A stretch of 64,000 nt of DNA, taken from assembly GCA_027490955.1 (NCBI GenBank), contig JAIXXB010000023.1, positions 1-64,000 of the forward strand, read 5' to 3'. Source of the stretch: Rhodobacter sp. (lineage in GTDB: Bacteria; Pseudomonadota; Alphaproteobacteria; Rhodobacterales; Rhodobacteraceae). Each line of letters starts with the position of its first letter. Within the stretch, counting starts at the first letter, position 1. The notes beneath the pieces are model-generated. The model had not been told where the DNA came from. It did not search any database and saw nothing but the letters and a program-made list of their open reading frames with translations. Positions 18,868 to 27,357 of this stretch are shown piece after piece. A program made the translations under genes and the position numbers.

Positions 18868-19875
18868 ATGATCCGAATCGCTGTGCTCGGCTGCGGGCGC
18901 ATAGGCGCGATGCATGCAGCAAATATTGCTGCGCATCCGCGGGCTGTCCTTGCGGGTGTTTTTGATATCCATTCCCCGGCCGCTGACGATGTGGCAAAAA
19001 AGAACAGTGCAGAGGTGTTTTCGTCAATAGAGGCTGTCTTGGCGTCCAAGACGGTCGACGCCATTCTTATCGCCACCGCGACAGACACACATGCGGATAT
19101 TCTGGAAATGGCCGTGGCGTCGGGTAAGCCTGTGCTTTGCGAAAAGCCCATCGACCTTAGCCTTCAGCGGGTCAATCTTTGTGCAACAAAAATTGCAAAA
19201 AGTGACGTGCCGATTCAGCTTGGCTTTGTTCGCCGTTTCGACCCGGGTCATGCGGCCGTGCGCAAGGCGATCGTCAACGGTGACATTGGCGATCTGCATC
19301 AAGTCGTCATTACCTCCCGCGATCCAGGGCTGGCACCTGAAGCCTATCTTCGGGTCTCGGGCGGAATCCTGCGTGACATGACGATCCACGATCTGGATAT
19401 GGCGCGGTTCATCCTTGGCGAAGAGGTGAAAAAGGTTTTTGCTACTGGCTCAAGGTTGGTCGATCCCGCTCTTATGGAAAAGTTGGATGATCATGACACT
19501 GTCACAGTCGTCTTGACCACGAGCAGTGGAAAGCAAGCCATTATAACCAATTCACGCCGCGCAACTTACGGCTACGACCAAAGGGTCGAGGCGCTGGGAA
19601 CCAAAGGCATGGCGATTTCGGAAAATCGCCGCCCCCATGAGATGACGTTGCATGCAGCCGATTTCACCGATCGCGCCGAACCGCTGCTTAATTTTTTCAT
19701 CGAGCGCTACCGCGAAGCATTCGATGCGGAAATTTCCGAATTCGTTGACGCTATTGAATCTGGACGTGCGCCTTCGGTTGGTTTCGAAGATGGGCGCATG
19801 GCGTTGGTTCTTGCAGAGGCCGCGCTGAAATCCATAGCCGAAGCCCGCGTTGTGGCCGTCACGGAGGTCGTTTGA
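18868..19875 (+). CDS. iolG: Inositol 2-dehydrogenase
   Basis: The 335-residue Gfo/Idh/MocA protein has an NAD fold (VLGCGRIGAMHAANI), the catalytic-lysine motif CEKPIDLSL (about 95), GFVRRFDPGH and the catalytic IHDLDMARFILG (about 173-184). It is divergent from iolD/iolE and closely parallels the iolG at 5943. It should oxidise myo-inositol or an epimer to the inosose. It is the first gene of a long plus-strand run of overlapping genes that reaches at least 26030. The ATG has a GGGAGG ribosome site. Confidence 0.93.
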   Translation: MIRIAVLGCGRIGAMHAANIAAHPRAVLAGVFDIHSPAADDVAKKNSAEVFSSIEAVLASKTVDAILIATATDTHADILEMAVASGKPVLCEKPIDLSLQRVNLCATKIAKSDVPIQLGFVRRFDPGHAAVRKAIVNGDIGDLHQVVITSRDPGLAPEAYLRVSGGILRDMTIHDLDMARFILGEEVKKVFATGSRLVDPALMEKLDDHDTVTVVLTTSSGKQAIITNSRRATYGYDQRVEALGTKGMAISENRRPHEMTLHAADFTDRAEPLLNFFIERYREAFDAEISEFVDAIESGRAPSVGFEDGRMALVLAEAALKSIAEARVVAVTEVV

Positions 19876-21314
19876 TGTATGCCTCTTTCGGACTTTTTAT
19901 AGCTGGGGAATGGCGCCGCAGCGTCAGTAACGCCACCGCTCCTGTCTTTAGCCCAGTGACTGAGCAGTCGCTTGGTGATTGCCCGGCCGCGACCGAGGCT
20001 GATACGGCAGCGGCGATCGATGCGGCGCAAGCAGGTCTTGCCCAATGGTCAATGACCCCCGCCTTCACACGTGCTGATGCGATGCACCGAATCGCGGATG
20101 AAATGTTGCGCCGCACGGATGAGGCTGCGCGCATGATCAGTCTGGAGACAGGCAAGCCCATCGCCCAGTCGGGGCGGGAATGGGGCCTTTGTATCGATCA
20201 GTTCCGTTGGTATGCCGAAGAAGCGCGCCGCATCTATGGCCGCATCATCGAATCCCGTGTGCCAGGCGGGCGTTTTGAGGTTCACCACGAACCAGTGGGA
20301 ATCGTCGCCGCCTTTACCGCCTGGAATTTTCCCGCAGCCCTGATTGCACGCAAGGTGGCTCCTGCATTGGCTGCGGGCTGTTCCATCATTGTCCGCCCTT
20401 CGTCCCAGACACCCGGCGTGGCGATGGTGATGGTTGACTGCTGCCGTGCCGGAACCCTACCGGCTGGCGCAGTCAACCTGGTAATTGGGCCAACGGCGGC
20501 GACCTACGCGCCGCTGATGGCTGACAAGCGTGTGCGCAAAGTGTCGCTGACAGGCTCGACCCGCGTTGGTCAGCAAATGATCCGCGATGCTGCCGTGACC
20601 CTTAAGAAGGTCTCGATGGAACTGGGTGGCAATGCGCCTGTCATTATCTATGACGATGCCGATCTTGAAGCATGTTTGAATGTCGCTGTACCGACCAAAT
20701 TCGCAAATGCAGGGCAAGTTTGCGTTACGGGAGATCGCTTTTATGTGCATGAAAGCCTGCACGATGCTTTTGTCAAAGGTTTTGCCGCCCGCGCAAAAGC
20801 CATCAAGTTAGGTGATGGGCTTGACCCTTCCGTCGGCATGGGCCCGCTAATTAATGCAGGGCGAATGTCCGAAATGGAAAAGATCGTATCTGGCGCGATT
20901 GCGGCAGGGGCCAAATTGGCAACTGGGGGCGCGCGCGCGCCGGGCTTCAATGCCGGACATTACTTCGAGCCGACAGTTCTGACCGGTTGCACCGACAATA
21001 TGGACGTCATGGCGCAAGAGAACTTCGGCCCCATCGCAGCAATCACGCGCTTTGCATCCGAAGAAGAAGTGTTGGCCCGCGCCAATGCATGCGACATGGG
21101 TCTTTCAGCCTATGCCTTTACCACAAACCCTGCACGCGCACGGCGCACGGTCCAAACGCTGAAGGCTGGGATGGTCGGCATCAATTCGTTTGCCATGGCG
21201 GCATCAGAGGCCCCCTTTGGTGGAACCAACCATTCCGGGATGGGCCGTGAAGGCGGGATCGAAGGTATTCGCGACTACCTCGATATCAAATCCAGTCAAA
21301 TGGTGTGGTCATGA
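19875..21314 (+). CDS. NAD(P)-dependent aldehyde dehydrogenase
   Basis: The start is ATG 19875, overlapping the iolG stop by one base with a GGAGG ribosome site; this gives 479 residues. Motifs are AAFTAWNFPAALIARK, SLTGSTRVGQQMI, the catalytic Glu in MELGGNAPVI (about 250) and the catalytic Cys in NAGQVCVTGDRFYVH (about 284). It resembles the succinate-semialdehyde / hydroxy-aldehyde dehydrogenase group rather than methylmalonate-semialdehyde dehydrogenase IolA. It probably oxidises the aldehyde released by the downstream aldolase. The substrate is inferred only from context. Confidence 0.92.
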   Translation: MYASFGLFIAGEWRRSVSNATAPVFSPVTEQSLGDCPAATEADTAAAIDAAQAGLAQWSMTPAFTRADAMHRIADEMLRRTDEAARMISLETGKPIAQSGREWGLCIDQFRWYAEEARRIYGRIIESRVPGGRFEVHHEPVGIVAAFTAWNFPAALIARKVAPALAAGCSIIVRPSSQTPGVAMVMVDCCRAGTLPAGAVNLVIGPTAATYAPLMADKRVRKVSLTGSTRVGQQMIRDAAVTLKKVSMELGGNAPVIIYDDADLEACLNVAVPTKFANAGQVCVTGDRFYVHESLHDAFVKGFAARAKAIKLGDGLDPSVGMGPLINAGRMSEMEKIVSGAIAAGAKLATGGARAPGFNAGHYFEPTVLTGCTDNMDVMAQENFGPIAAITRFASEEEVLARANACDMGLSAYAFTTNPARARRTVQTLKAGMVGINSFAMAASEAPFGGTNHSGMGREGGIEGIRDYLDIKSSQMVWS

Positions 21315-22120
21315 TTCCCAACAAGTTGAAAGCCCTTTGGGCGATGGGAAAACCCACGATCAACGGCTGGTGCAGTATCGGAAACCCATTCACCGCGGAA
21401 ATCATGGCGGCACAAGGATTCGATTCTGTCACCATCGACATGCAGCACGGGGCTTTGGATTATTCTAACTCGCTTCCAATGTTCCAAGCAATGCAGGCCA
21501 GTGGAGCCATCTTAATGGCACGCGTGCCGTGGAATGAACCAGGCATCATCATGAAGGCGTTGGATGCGGGGGCCTATGGCATTATTTGCCCAATGGTGAA
21601 CACTGCCGAGGATGCCGCCCGATTTGTCAGTTACCTGCGCTACCCGCCTCATGGACAACGCAGCTTTGGCCCCACTCGGGTGTCTTTTGCGGCGGGGGCG
21701 AACTATGCGGGCGAGGCGAATGACAACATTCTGGCCTTCGCTATGATCGAAACCGCCGAAGGCATGGCGAACCTTGACTCCATTGCTGCGACCCCCGGTC
21801 TGGATGGCATCTATGTAGGCCCCGCAGACCTGACCCTTTCGCTGACGGGGGGGCGTCTTGCCCCCGGATTCGACCGCGAAGAACCCGAGATGATCGCGGC
21901 CCTACAAACCATTATTGCCGCCTGCAAAAAAAATGGAATTCGCGCAGGCCTACATTGCGGCACACCCGATTATGCCGCCCGCGCCATCGGTTGGGGTTTC
22001 GACATGACGACGGTCGGCGGGGACAGCCGTTTTCTTGCTGCTGCTGCAGGGGCGGCCGTGGCGGGATTTCGAAAGCTAACCGATGGCAATGCGGGAAAGT
22101 TGGAAAAGGGGGGCTACTAA
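21311..22120 (+). CDS. HpcH/HpaI-family class II aldolase
   Basis: The ATG at 21311 overlaps the upstream TGA (ATGA); the product has 269 residues. Family features are TIDMQHGALDY with the catalytic His (about 46-48), the PPHGQRSFGP loop, the metal ligand Glu in AMIETAEGMANL and Asp in IYVGPADLTLSL. These Mg/Mn aldolases cleave 2-keto-3-deoxy-acids (2-keto-3-deoxy-glucarate, -rhamnonate or HHED types) to pyruvate and an aldehyde. In this locus it may stand in for the IolJ aldolase, acting on a non-phosphorylated intermediate; this is inference. Confidence 0.9.
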   Translation: MIPNKLKALWAMGKPTINGWCSIGNPFTAEIMAAQGFDSVTIDMQHGALDYSNSLPMFQAMQASGAILMARVPWNEPGIIMKALDAGAYGIICPMVNTAEDAARFVSYLRYPPHGQRSFGPTRVSFAAGANYAGEANDNILAFAMIETAEGMANLDSIAATPGLDGIYVGPADLTLSLTGGRLAPGFDREEPEMIAALQTIIAACKKNGIRAGLHCGTPDYAARAIGWGFDMTTVGGDSRFLAAAAGAAVAGFRKLTDGNAGKLEKGGY

Positions 22121-23100
22121 TGCCGCATATCCTGATTGCCGGAAAGTTACATCCTACGGGGCTTGCGCTTTTGGATGCCACGGCTGGCGTAACGTACACG
22201 CATGTCGAAGAAATTTCCGAGGCTTCGTACCAAGAGCATCTTGAACAGGCTGACGGAATGGTGATCCGCACCCAACCTATGACGGCGGCATCGGTTGCCA
22301 AGGCCGCGCGCGTGCAAATAGTGTCGCGGCACGGTGTTGGGTTTGACGCGGTGGATGTAGGCGCGTTAAATGCGCGCGGAATTCCTCTTTGCATCGTTGG
22401 GGACGTAAACTCGGTTTCCGTGGCCGAACATGCGATGATGCAGATACTCGCCTGTGCAAAGCACCTGATCAGGTCTGATCTCGCTGTGCGGAACGGAACC
22501 TGGGGCTGGCGCAACAAATTGGAACAGGGCGAGATTTCCGGCAAGACGCTGCTGATCATCGGCTTTGGCAGGATCGGGCGGCATCTTGCCACGATGGCCG
22601 CTGCCTTCGGGATGAAAATTCTGGCGTACGATCCCTTCCTTGCCGCCAAGGGCTGGCCAGATGGGAATGCGACCTGCGCCAATGATCTGATTGCCGCACT
22701 CGGCAAGGCCGACTTCGTTTCGGTCCATATCCCAAAAGCTGATAAACCGATCATCGGAACGGCCGAGATTGCGTCAATGAAACGCGGTGCGATTATCGTG
22801 AACACCGCGCGGGGCGGGATCGTGGACGAGGCTGCGCTGTGCGACGGGTTGCGGTCGGGGCAAATTGCGGCCGCCGCTTTAGATGTATTTGACAGCGAAC
22901 CACCGCAACCCGGCCACCCACTTTTGGCCTTTGACCAAGTGATTCTGACGCCTCATACCGCAGGGCTGACCGCTCAGGCAGCCGAACGCATGGCGGTCTC
23001 GTCCGTGCAGAACGTATTGGATTTCTTTGCTGGGACGCTTGACCCCGCGCTTATCGTGAATGCCCAGGCTTTGAAGGGCACAAAGGAACTTGTAAAATGA
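22120..23100 (+). CDS. D-isomer-specific 2-hydroxyacid dehydrogenase
   Basis: The start is ATG 22120, sharing one base with the aldolase stop (TAATG), and the product has 326 residues; longer upstream readings lie inside the aldolase gene. It has the NAD-binding loop IGFGRIGRHLATMAAAFGMK, the catalytic Arg in NTARGGIVDE, Glu in FDSEPPQPGHPL and His in ILTPHTAGLT, the PGDH/glyoxylate-reductase-type triad. It would interconvert a 2-keto acid and a D-2-hydroxy acid, possibly an aldolase product such as hydroxypyruvate or tartronate semialdehyde. The exact substrate is unknown. Confidence 0.93.
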   Translation: MPHILIAGKLHPTGLALLDATAGVTYTHVEEISEASYQEHLEQADGMVIRTQPMTAASVAKAARVQIVSRHGVGFDAVDVGALNARGIPLCIVGDVNSVSVAEHAMMQILACAKHLIRSDLAVRNGTWGWRNKLEQGEISGKTLLIIGFGRIGRHLATMAAAFGMKILAYDPFLAAKGWPDGNATCANDLIAALGKADFVSVHIPKADKPIIGTAEIASMKRGAIIVNTARGGIVDEAALCDGLRSGQIAAAALDVFDSEPPQPGHPLLAFDQVILTPHTAGLTAQAAERMAVSSVQNVLDFFAGTLDPALIVNAQALKGTKELVK

Positions 23101-24215
23101 CGAAACCAAAACTTCGCATCGGCCTAATCGGGACTGGCTTTATGGGGAAGGCCCATGTTTTTGGCTTTACCTCGGCTCCGCGTGTTTTTGAACTTCCCTT
23201 TGATCTGGAATTGCACACTGTGGCCGATATCACGGACGATGCCGCCGAACGCGCGCGCCAAACACTGGGTTTTGCCCATGCGACCAACGACTGGCGCAGC
23301 ATTATCGCCAATCCCGAGATTGACCTTGTTTCGATCACGGCACCCAACGCGCTGCACAAGGAAATGTCGCTGGCCGCGATCGCTGCGGGAAAGCATGTGT
23401 ATTGCGAAAAGCCGCTGGCGCCGCTGGCCGCGGACGCATTGGACATGACCCTCGCTGCCGAGGCTAAAGGCGTGAAGACTCAGGTCGGCTTCAACTACCT
23501 GTGCAACCCGATGATGGCCCTTGCGCGAGACATGATCGCGGGCGGTGAGCTGGGTGAAATCCGCGGCTATCGCGGGATTCACTGCGAAGATTACATGGCC
23601 GACCCGGCGGGCAATTACACCTTTCGCCACGATCCAGCAGGCGGAGGGGCGCTAGCCGATATTGGGTCGCACGCTTTGGCAACCGCCGAGTTTCTGTGCG
23701 GGCCAGTATCGCGTGTGATGGGCGACCTTGTCACCGTGATTGCAGAACGTCCCGACGGGCGGGGTGGGCACAAAGCAGTTACCGTAGACGACATTGGTCG
23801 CGCCTTCTTACGTTTTGTCAATGGCGCGACAGGCAGCATCGAGGGCAACTGGATCGCAACGGGCCGCAAAATGCAGCATGATTTTGAGGTATACGGCACC
23901 AAGGGCGCGCTGGCCTTCAGTCAGGAACGCTTTAACGAGCTGCACTTCTTTTCGACCGCCGACGCCAAGGGCCGCCAAGGGTTCCGCCGCATCGAGGCAA
24001 GCCCCGACCACGCGCCCTATGGGCTGTTCTGCGTCGCGGCTGGCCACCAGATCGGCTTCAACGATCTGAAAGCGATCGAGGTGGCCGGCTTTGTCAACGC
24101 AATCGCCGGCAAGACGCCCGAACCGTTCAACTTCCGCGCGGGCCTGCGCATTCAAACGCTGGTTGAGGCGATCCAGATATCTGCACGCGAAGAATGCTGG
24201 ATTGACATGAAATGA
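23097..24215 (+). CDS. Gfo/Idh/MocA-family oxidoreductase
   Basis: The 372-residue product overlaps the upstream gene by ATGA. The N-terminal Rossmann domain begins GLIGTGFMGKAHVFGF; the family motif is VYCEKPLAPLA (about 100-110) with the catalytic Lys. The C-terminal domain has YTFRHDPAGGGALADIGSHA, in which Asp and His sit in the position of the MocA-type sugar dehydrogenases. It differs clearly from the IolG pair, and the closest kin by eye are the 380-residue sugar/inositol dehydrogenases. It may act on a different inositol isomer or on a keto intermediate. Confidence 0.88.
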   Translation: MTKPKLRIGLIGTGFMGKAHVFGFTSAPRVFELPFDLELHTVADITDDAAERARQTLGFAHATNDWRSIIANPEIDLVSITAPNALHKEMSLAAIAAGKHVYCEKPLAPLAADALDMTLAAEAKGVKTQVGFNYLCNPMMALARDMIAGGELGEIRGYRGIHCEDYMADPAGNYTFRHDPAGGGALADIGSHALATAEFLCGPVSRVMGDLVTVIAERPDGRGGHKAVTVDDIGRAFLRFVNGATGSIEGNWIATGRKMQHDFEVYGTKGALAFSQERFNELHFFSTADAKGRQGFRRIEASPDHAPYGLFCVAAGHQIGFNDLKAIEVAGFVNAIAGKTPEPFNFRAGLRIQTLVEAIQISAREECWIDMK

Positions 24216-25186
24216 CTCTGGCGGTCGGGGTCATTGGGCTTGGCGTGATGGGCGCGGAACATCTGCGGATTTTGCGTGAAGAAACGGCAAGGGTGCGGGT
24301 CACAGCCATTTGTGATGCCGACCCCGAACGTTCAGCGCAGTTGGCGCAGGGTGCAAAGGTCATTGCCGATCCGCGGGCGTTGATTCGATCAGACGAGGTC
24401 GAAGCGGTGGTGATAGCGTCACCCGACGCGACCCATGCGGATTTGGCCATTGCATGTCTATCCGCAGGCAAGCCAGCGCTTTGCGAAAAACCATTGGCAA
24501 CCAGCGCCTCCGATGCCTTGCGTGTCGTTGAAAAAGAGGTCGAACTGGGCCGCAGACTTTTGCAGATAGGCTATATGCGCCGCTTTGATCCCGCCTACGT
24601 CGAGATGAAGCAGCTGGCGGTTGGTGGCCAGATCGGGGCACCCGTTGTGCTGCATAATACCCATCGCAATGCCGCTGCGCCCGATTGGTTTACTGGCGCA
24701 ATGGCCGTGACAAATTCTTTCGTGCATGAAATCGACATCAGCAGGTGGCTATTGGATGCAGAGATGGCGACAGCTTTCGTACATCAATCCTCTGGCGGAG
24801 ACCCTGTTTTCATCACAATGGAGACTAAACGGGGCGAAATCGTCTCGACCGAGGTCTTTATGAACGCGCATTATGGATATCACGTCCATGCGCAATTGGT
24901 CGGCCGCTTTGGAACGGTTCAGATGGCGCAACCGTCCGATATCGTAACAAACAAACGATCGCATCACGGGCATTTTTGGCCAGTGAATTGGGTTCCGCGA
25001 TTTCGAAATGCCTATCGCATCCAGATGGCGGCTTGGGTTCAATCCATTGAAACTGGCTGCCCTGCCGGGGCATCGGCTTGGGATGGATATGTTGCAACGG
25101 CAATTGCCGAGCAGGTTGTAATCGCCATGAAGGGCACGCAGAAAACCAAACTTTTGATCGGAGCGCGCCCCGCGCTTTATGCCTGA
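24212..25186 (+). CDS. Gfo/Idh/MocA-family oxidoreductase
   Basis: A 324-residue protein with an ATGA overlap with the previous gene: GVIGLGVMGAEHLRIL, CEKPLATSASDA (about 92) with the catalytic Lys, GYMRRFDPAYVEM and VHEIDISRWLLD (about 172) with the conserved His/Asp. The C-terminal half HYGYHVHAQLVGRFGTVQ resembles IolG-like dehydrogenases. The third such enzyme in this one operon, it suggests oxidation of several cyclitol isomers or two oxidations of one substrate. Confidence 0.88.
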   Translation: MTLAVGVIGLGVMGAEHLRILREETARVRVTAICDADPERSAQLAQGAKVIADPRALIRSDEVEAVVIASPDATHADLAIACLSAGKPALCEKPLATSASDALRVVEKEVELGRRLLQIGYMRRFDPAYVEMKQLAVGGQIGAPVVLHNTHRNAAAPDWFTGAMAVTNSFVHEIDISRWLLDAEMATAFVHQSSGGDPVFITMETKRGEIVSTEVFMNAHYGYHVHAQLVGRFGTVQMAQPSDIVTNKRSHHGHFWPVNWVPRFRNAYRIQMAAWVQSIETGCPAGASAWDGYVATAIAEQVVIAMKGTQKTKLLIGARPALYA

Positions 25187-25214
25187 CAATGCTTTAGCTT
25201 ATAGGAACGATACC

Positions 25215-26030
25215 ATGTCCATTCGATTTGCCCTAAACCGAACCTGCGCTCCGCAGCTGTTGCTGACTGATTTTATTGCGCTTGCTGTTTCGTCGGGGGC
25301 GCGGGCGGTTGAAATCCGCAACGATGTTGAAGGGCGCGAATTTGCTGACGGCACACCTGCCTCAGAGGTGAAGGCAAGGCTGGATGAGGCGGGTCTTGCA
25401 GTGGCATCGGTGAATGCATTGCAACGATTCAATTATTGGACGCCCGCGCGCGCGAAAGAGGCGGAAGCGATTATTTCATATGCTGCGGCACTGGGCGCGC
25501 CTGGGCTAGTGCTTTGCCCTGTTCATAACGAAGACCATGGCTGGAGCGAAGCCGATGCTGAACGCAACTTGCGCGATGGGCTAAGACAACTGCGCCCAAT
25601 CTTGATGGATTATGGGATAACTGGCTACGTTGAACCCCTTGGGATGAAAGGGTCAACCATGAAACGCCAAAGCATGGCCGTCAATGCCGTGTCAGACGTG
25701 GATGGTTGGGATGCCTACCAACTCTGCTTTGACACATTTCAATTTTTCCGCTGTGGGGATGACAATATTCACTATGACCGCATCGGTTTAACCCACATCT
25801 CGGGCATTTCACGGCGCGACCTTAACCCTGACGCCTTGACCGAGCCTGACCGGGGGCTGGTTTTCATCGATGACCGAGTCGACAATGTCGGGCATTTGAA
25901 GAACTTGGCGGCAAGTGGCTATTCAGGTTTTGTCTCTATGGAGCCATTCAGCCCTGCTGTTCAGAACGACCCAAAGCTGCTTGCACACGTGCGGGCAAGT
26001 TTTGACTATTTGTCTACCTTGTTGAAATAG
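25215..26030 (+). CDS. Inosose isomerase-like TIM barrel (IolI-like)
   Basis: The start is ATG 25215 with an AGGAACG ribosome site; the 271-residue product begins MSIRFALNRTCAPQLLLTD. The order of features follows B. subtilis IolI: EIRNDVEG, VNALQRFNYWTP, YVEPLG (metal Glu), CFDTFQFFRCG (Asp/His-equivalent region), HISGISR and the final MEPFSP (Glu). IolI converts 2-keto-myo-inositol to 1-keto-D-chiro-inositol. In place of the IolI DSFHFH motif this protein reads DTFQFF, which drops a histidine, so the chemistry may differ. Last gene before the importer transcript. Confidence 0.75.
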   Translation: MSIRFALNRTCAPQLLLTDFIALAVSSGARAVEIRNDVEGREFADGTPASEVKARLDEAGLAVASVNALQRFNYWTPARAKEAEAIISYAAALGAPGLVLCPVHNEDHGWSEADAERNLRDGLRQLRPILMDYGITGYVEPLGMKGSTMKRQSMAVNAVSDVDGWDAYQLCFDTFQFFRCGDDNIHYDRIGLTHISGISRRDLNPDALTEPDRGLVFIDDRVDNVGHLKNLAASGYSGFVSMEPFSPAVQNDPKLLAHVRASFDYLSTLLK

Positions 26031-26104
26031 TTGCATTAAATGGAATACGCGGAGCCGAAATTTGGGCGGCAATTCGTCTGTGCCAACAGACACGTCCCCT
26101 CATT

Positions 26105-26118
26105 GCAATGAAAATTGC
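26105..26118. promoter_or_regulatory. Candidate operator GCAATGAAAATTGC
   Basis: A 14-base interrupted palindrome matching the 18831 site at 13 of 14 positions. A TTGACA box follows at 26148-26153, about 30 bases downstream, and leads to the importer gene at 26241. Probably the control region of the xylose-type importer operon. Confidence 0.5.
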
Positions 26119-26240
26119 TAATCATAATTTATTGCCAAAAACATTTATTGACAACTAAGTCGCAAATGCATCAGATCACTGCAGGCGGTAGTCGCCAGAC
26201 CGGTATTGAAAGAGCCGGTGATTCCATGGGAGGAAGAGAA

Positions 26241-27263
26241 ATGAAAAAGACACTTCTGCTTGCATCGGTCGCGATAGCGAGCCTGACTTCGGCGGCATCA
26301 GCTGCCGATATGAAAGTTTGCGTGAGCTGGTCGAACTTCCGCGAAGAGCGTTGGAAGACCGACGAAGCGGCCATCAAAGGCGCGTTGGACGCCGCTGGCG
26401 CTGAATACATCTCTGCTGATGCGCAAACCTCTGCGACCAAGCAGCTTGCCGACATTGAGGGCATGATCACGCAGGGCTGTTCGGCGCTGATCGTTTTGGC
26501 GCAGGACTCTGCCTCGATTGGGCCAGCCCTTGACGCCGCTGCCGACGCGGGCATTCCCGTTGTGGGTTATGACCGCATGATCGACGATCCGCGCGCCTTC
26601 TACTTGACCTTCGACAACGTTGAAGTTGGCCGCATGCAGGCGCGCGCTGTTCTTGAAGCGATGCCGAAGGGTCGTTACGTCATGATCAAGGGCTCGCCAG
26701 TTGATCCGAACGCAGATTTTCTGCGCGGCGGTCAACAAGAAGTGCTGCAAGCCGCGATTGACGCGGGCGACATCACCATTGTCGGTGAAGCCTACACCGA
26801 AGATTGGCAGCCTGCGAACGCCCAAAAGAACATGGAGCAGATCTTGACAGAAACCGACAACGGCGTTGATGCCGTCGTCGCTTCGAACGATGGGACCGCG
26901 GGCGGTGTTGTAGCGGCTTTGACCGCACAAGGCATGGCCGGCATTCCAGTTTCGGGTCAGGACGGCGACATGGCCGCGTTGAACCGCGTCGCGCTCGGCA
27001 CCCAGACCGTGTCGGTGTGGAAAGACAGCCGTGCGCTGGGCAAGGCAGCGGGCGAAATCGCAGTGGCTTTGGCATCGGGCACCGCGATGGACAAGATCGA
27101 AGGGTCGGCTGTGTTCACCTCGCCTGGTGGCAAGTCGCTGAATTCGGTTCTGCTGAAACCGCAACCGATCACCAAAGACAACCTGAACCTCGTGCTTGAC
27201 GCTGGCTGGATTGCAAAGGACGTGCTTTGCGCTGGCGTTTCGGGTGTCGCAGTCTGCGAATGA
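26241..27263 (+). CDS. Xylose-type periplasmic sugar-binding protein
   Basis: The start is ATG 26241 with a GGGAGGAAGAG ribosome site, giving 340 residues. There is a Sec signal peptide (KKTLLLASVAIASLTSAASA, cleavage near residue 23) and then an XylF-like fold: CVSWSNFREERWKTDE, IVLAQDSASIGPAL, VVGYDRMIDD, FDNVEVGRMQA, IKGSPVDPNADFL, VASNDGTAGGVVAAL, VSGQDGDMAALN and the terminal FTSPGGKSLNSVLL. The XylF pattern is strong, but the neighbourhood suggests inositol or a related polyol as ligand. It is followed by a hairpin and the permease gene. Confidence 0.9.
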   Translation: MKKTLLLASVAIASLTSAASAADMKVCVSWSNFREERWKTDEAAIKGALDAAGAEYISADAQTSATKQLADIEGMITQGCSALIVLAQDSASIGPALDAAADAGIPVVGYDRMIDDPRAFYLTFDNVEVGRMQARAVLEAMPKGRYVMIKGSPVDPNADFLRGGQQEVLQAAIDAGDITIVGEAYTEDWQPANAQKNMEQILTETDNGVDAVVASNDGTAGGVVAALTAQGMAGIPVSGQDGDMAALNRVALGTQTVSVWKDSRALGKAAGEIAVALASGTAMDKIEGSAVFTSPGGKSLNSVLLKPQPITKDNLNLVLDAGWIAKDVLCAGVSGVAVCE

Positions 27264-27279
27264 TCTGATGTAATTGGTG

Positions 27280-27307
27280 CGCCCCGATCTTCAGCAAGGT
27301 CGGGGCG
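27280..27307 (+). other. Intergenic hairpin after the binding-protein gene
   Basis: An 8-bp stem CGCCCCGA (27280-27287) / TCGGGGCG (27300-27307) with a 12-base loop, between the binding-protein stop and the permease start. Position and strength match the hairpins at 10706 and 44890, so mRNA stabilisation or partial attenuation is likely. Confidence 0.65.
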
Positions 27308-27357
27308 GATCATTTGGGGGAGAGGCGCCGCATGGTGCCTTGGTGGAGGAAAAAAAG

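Noticed and set aside
19875-21314. Methylmalonate-semialdehyde dehydrogenase (iolA)
   Set aside because: The sequence around the catalytic Cys and the N-terminus fit the succinate-semialdehyde/hydroxy-aldehyde group better than CoA-dependent IolA.
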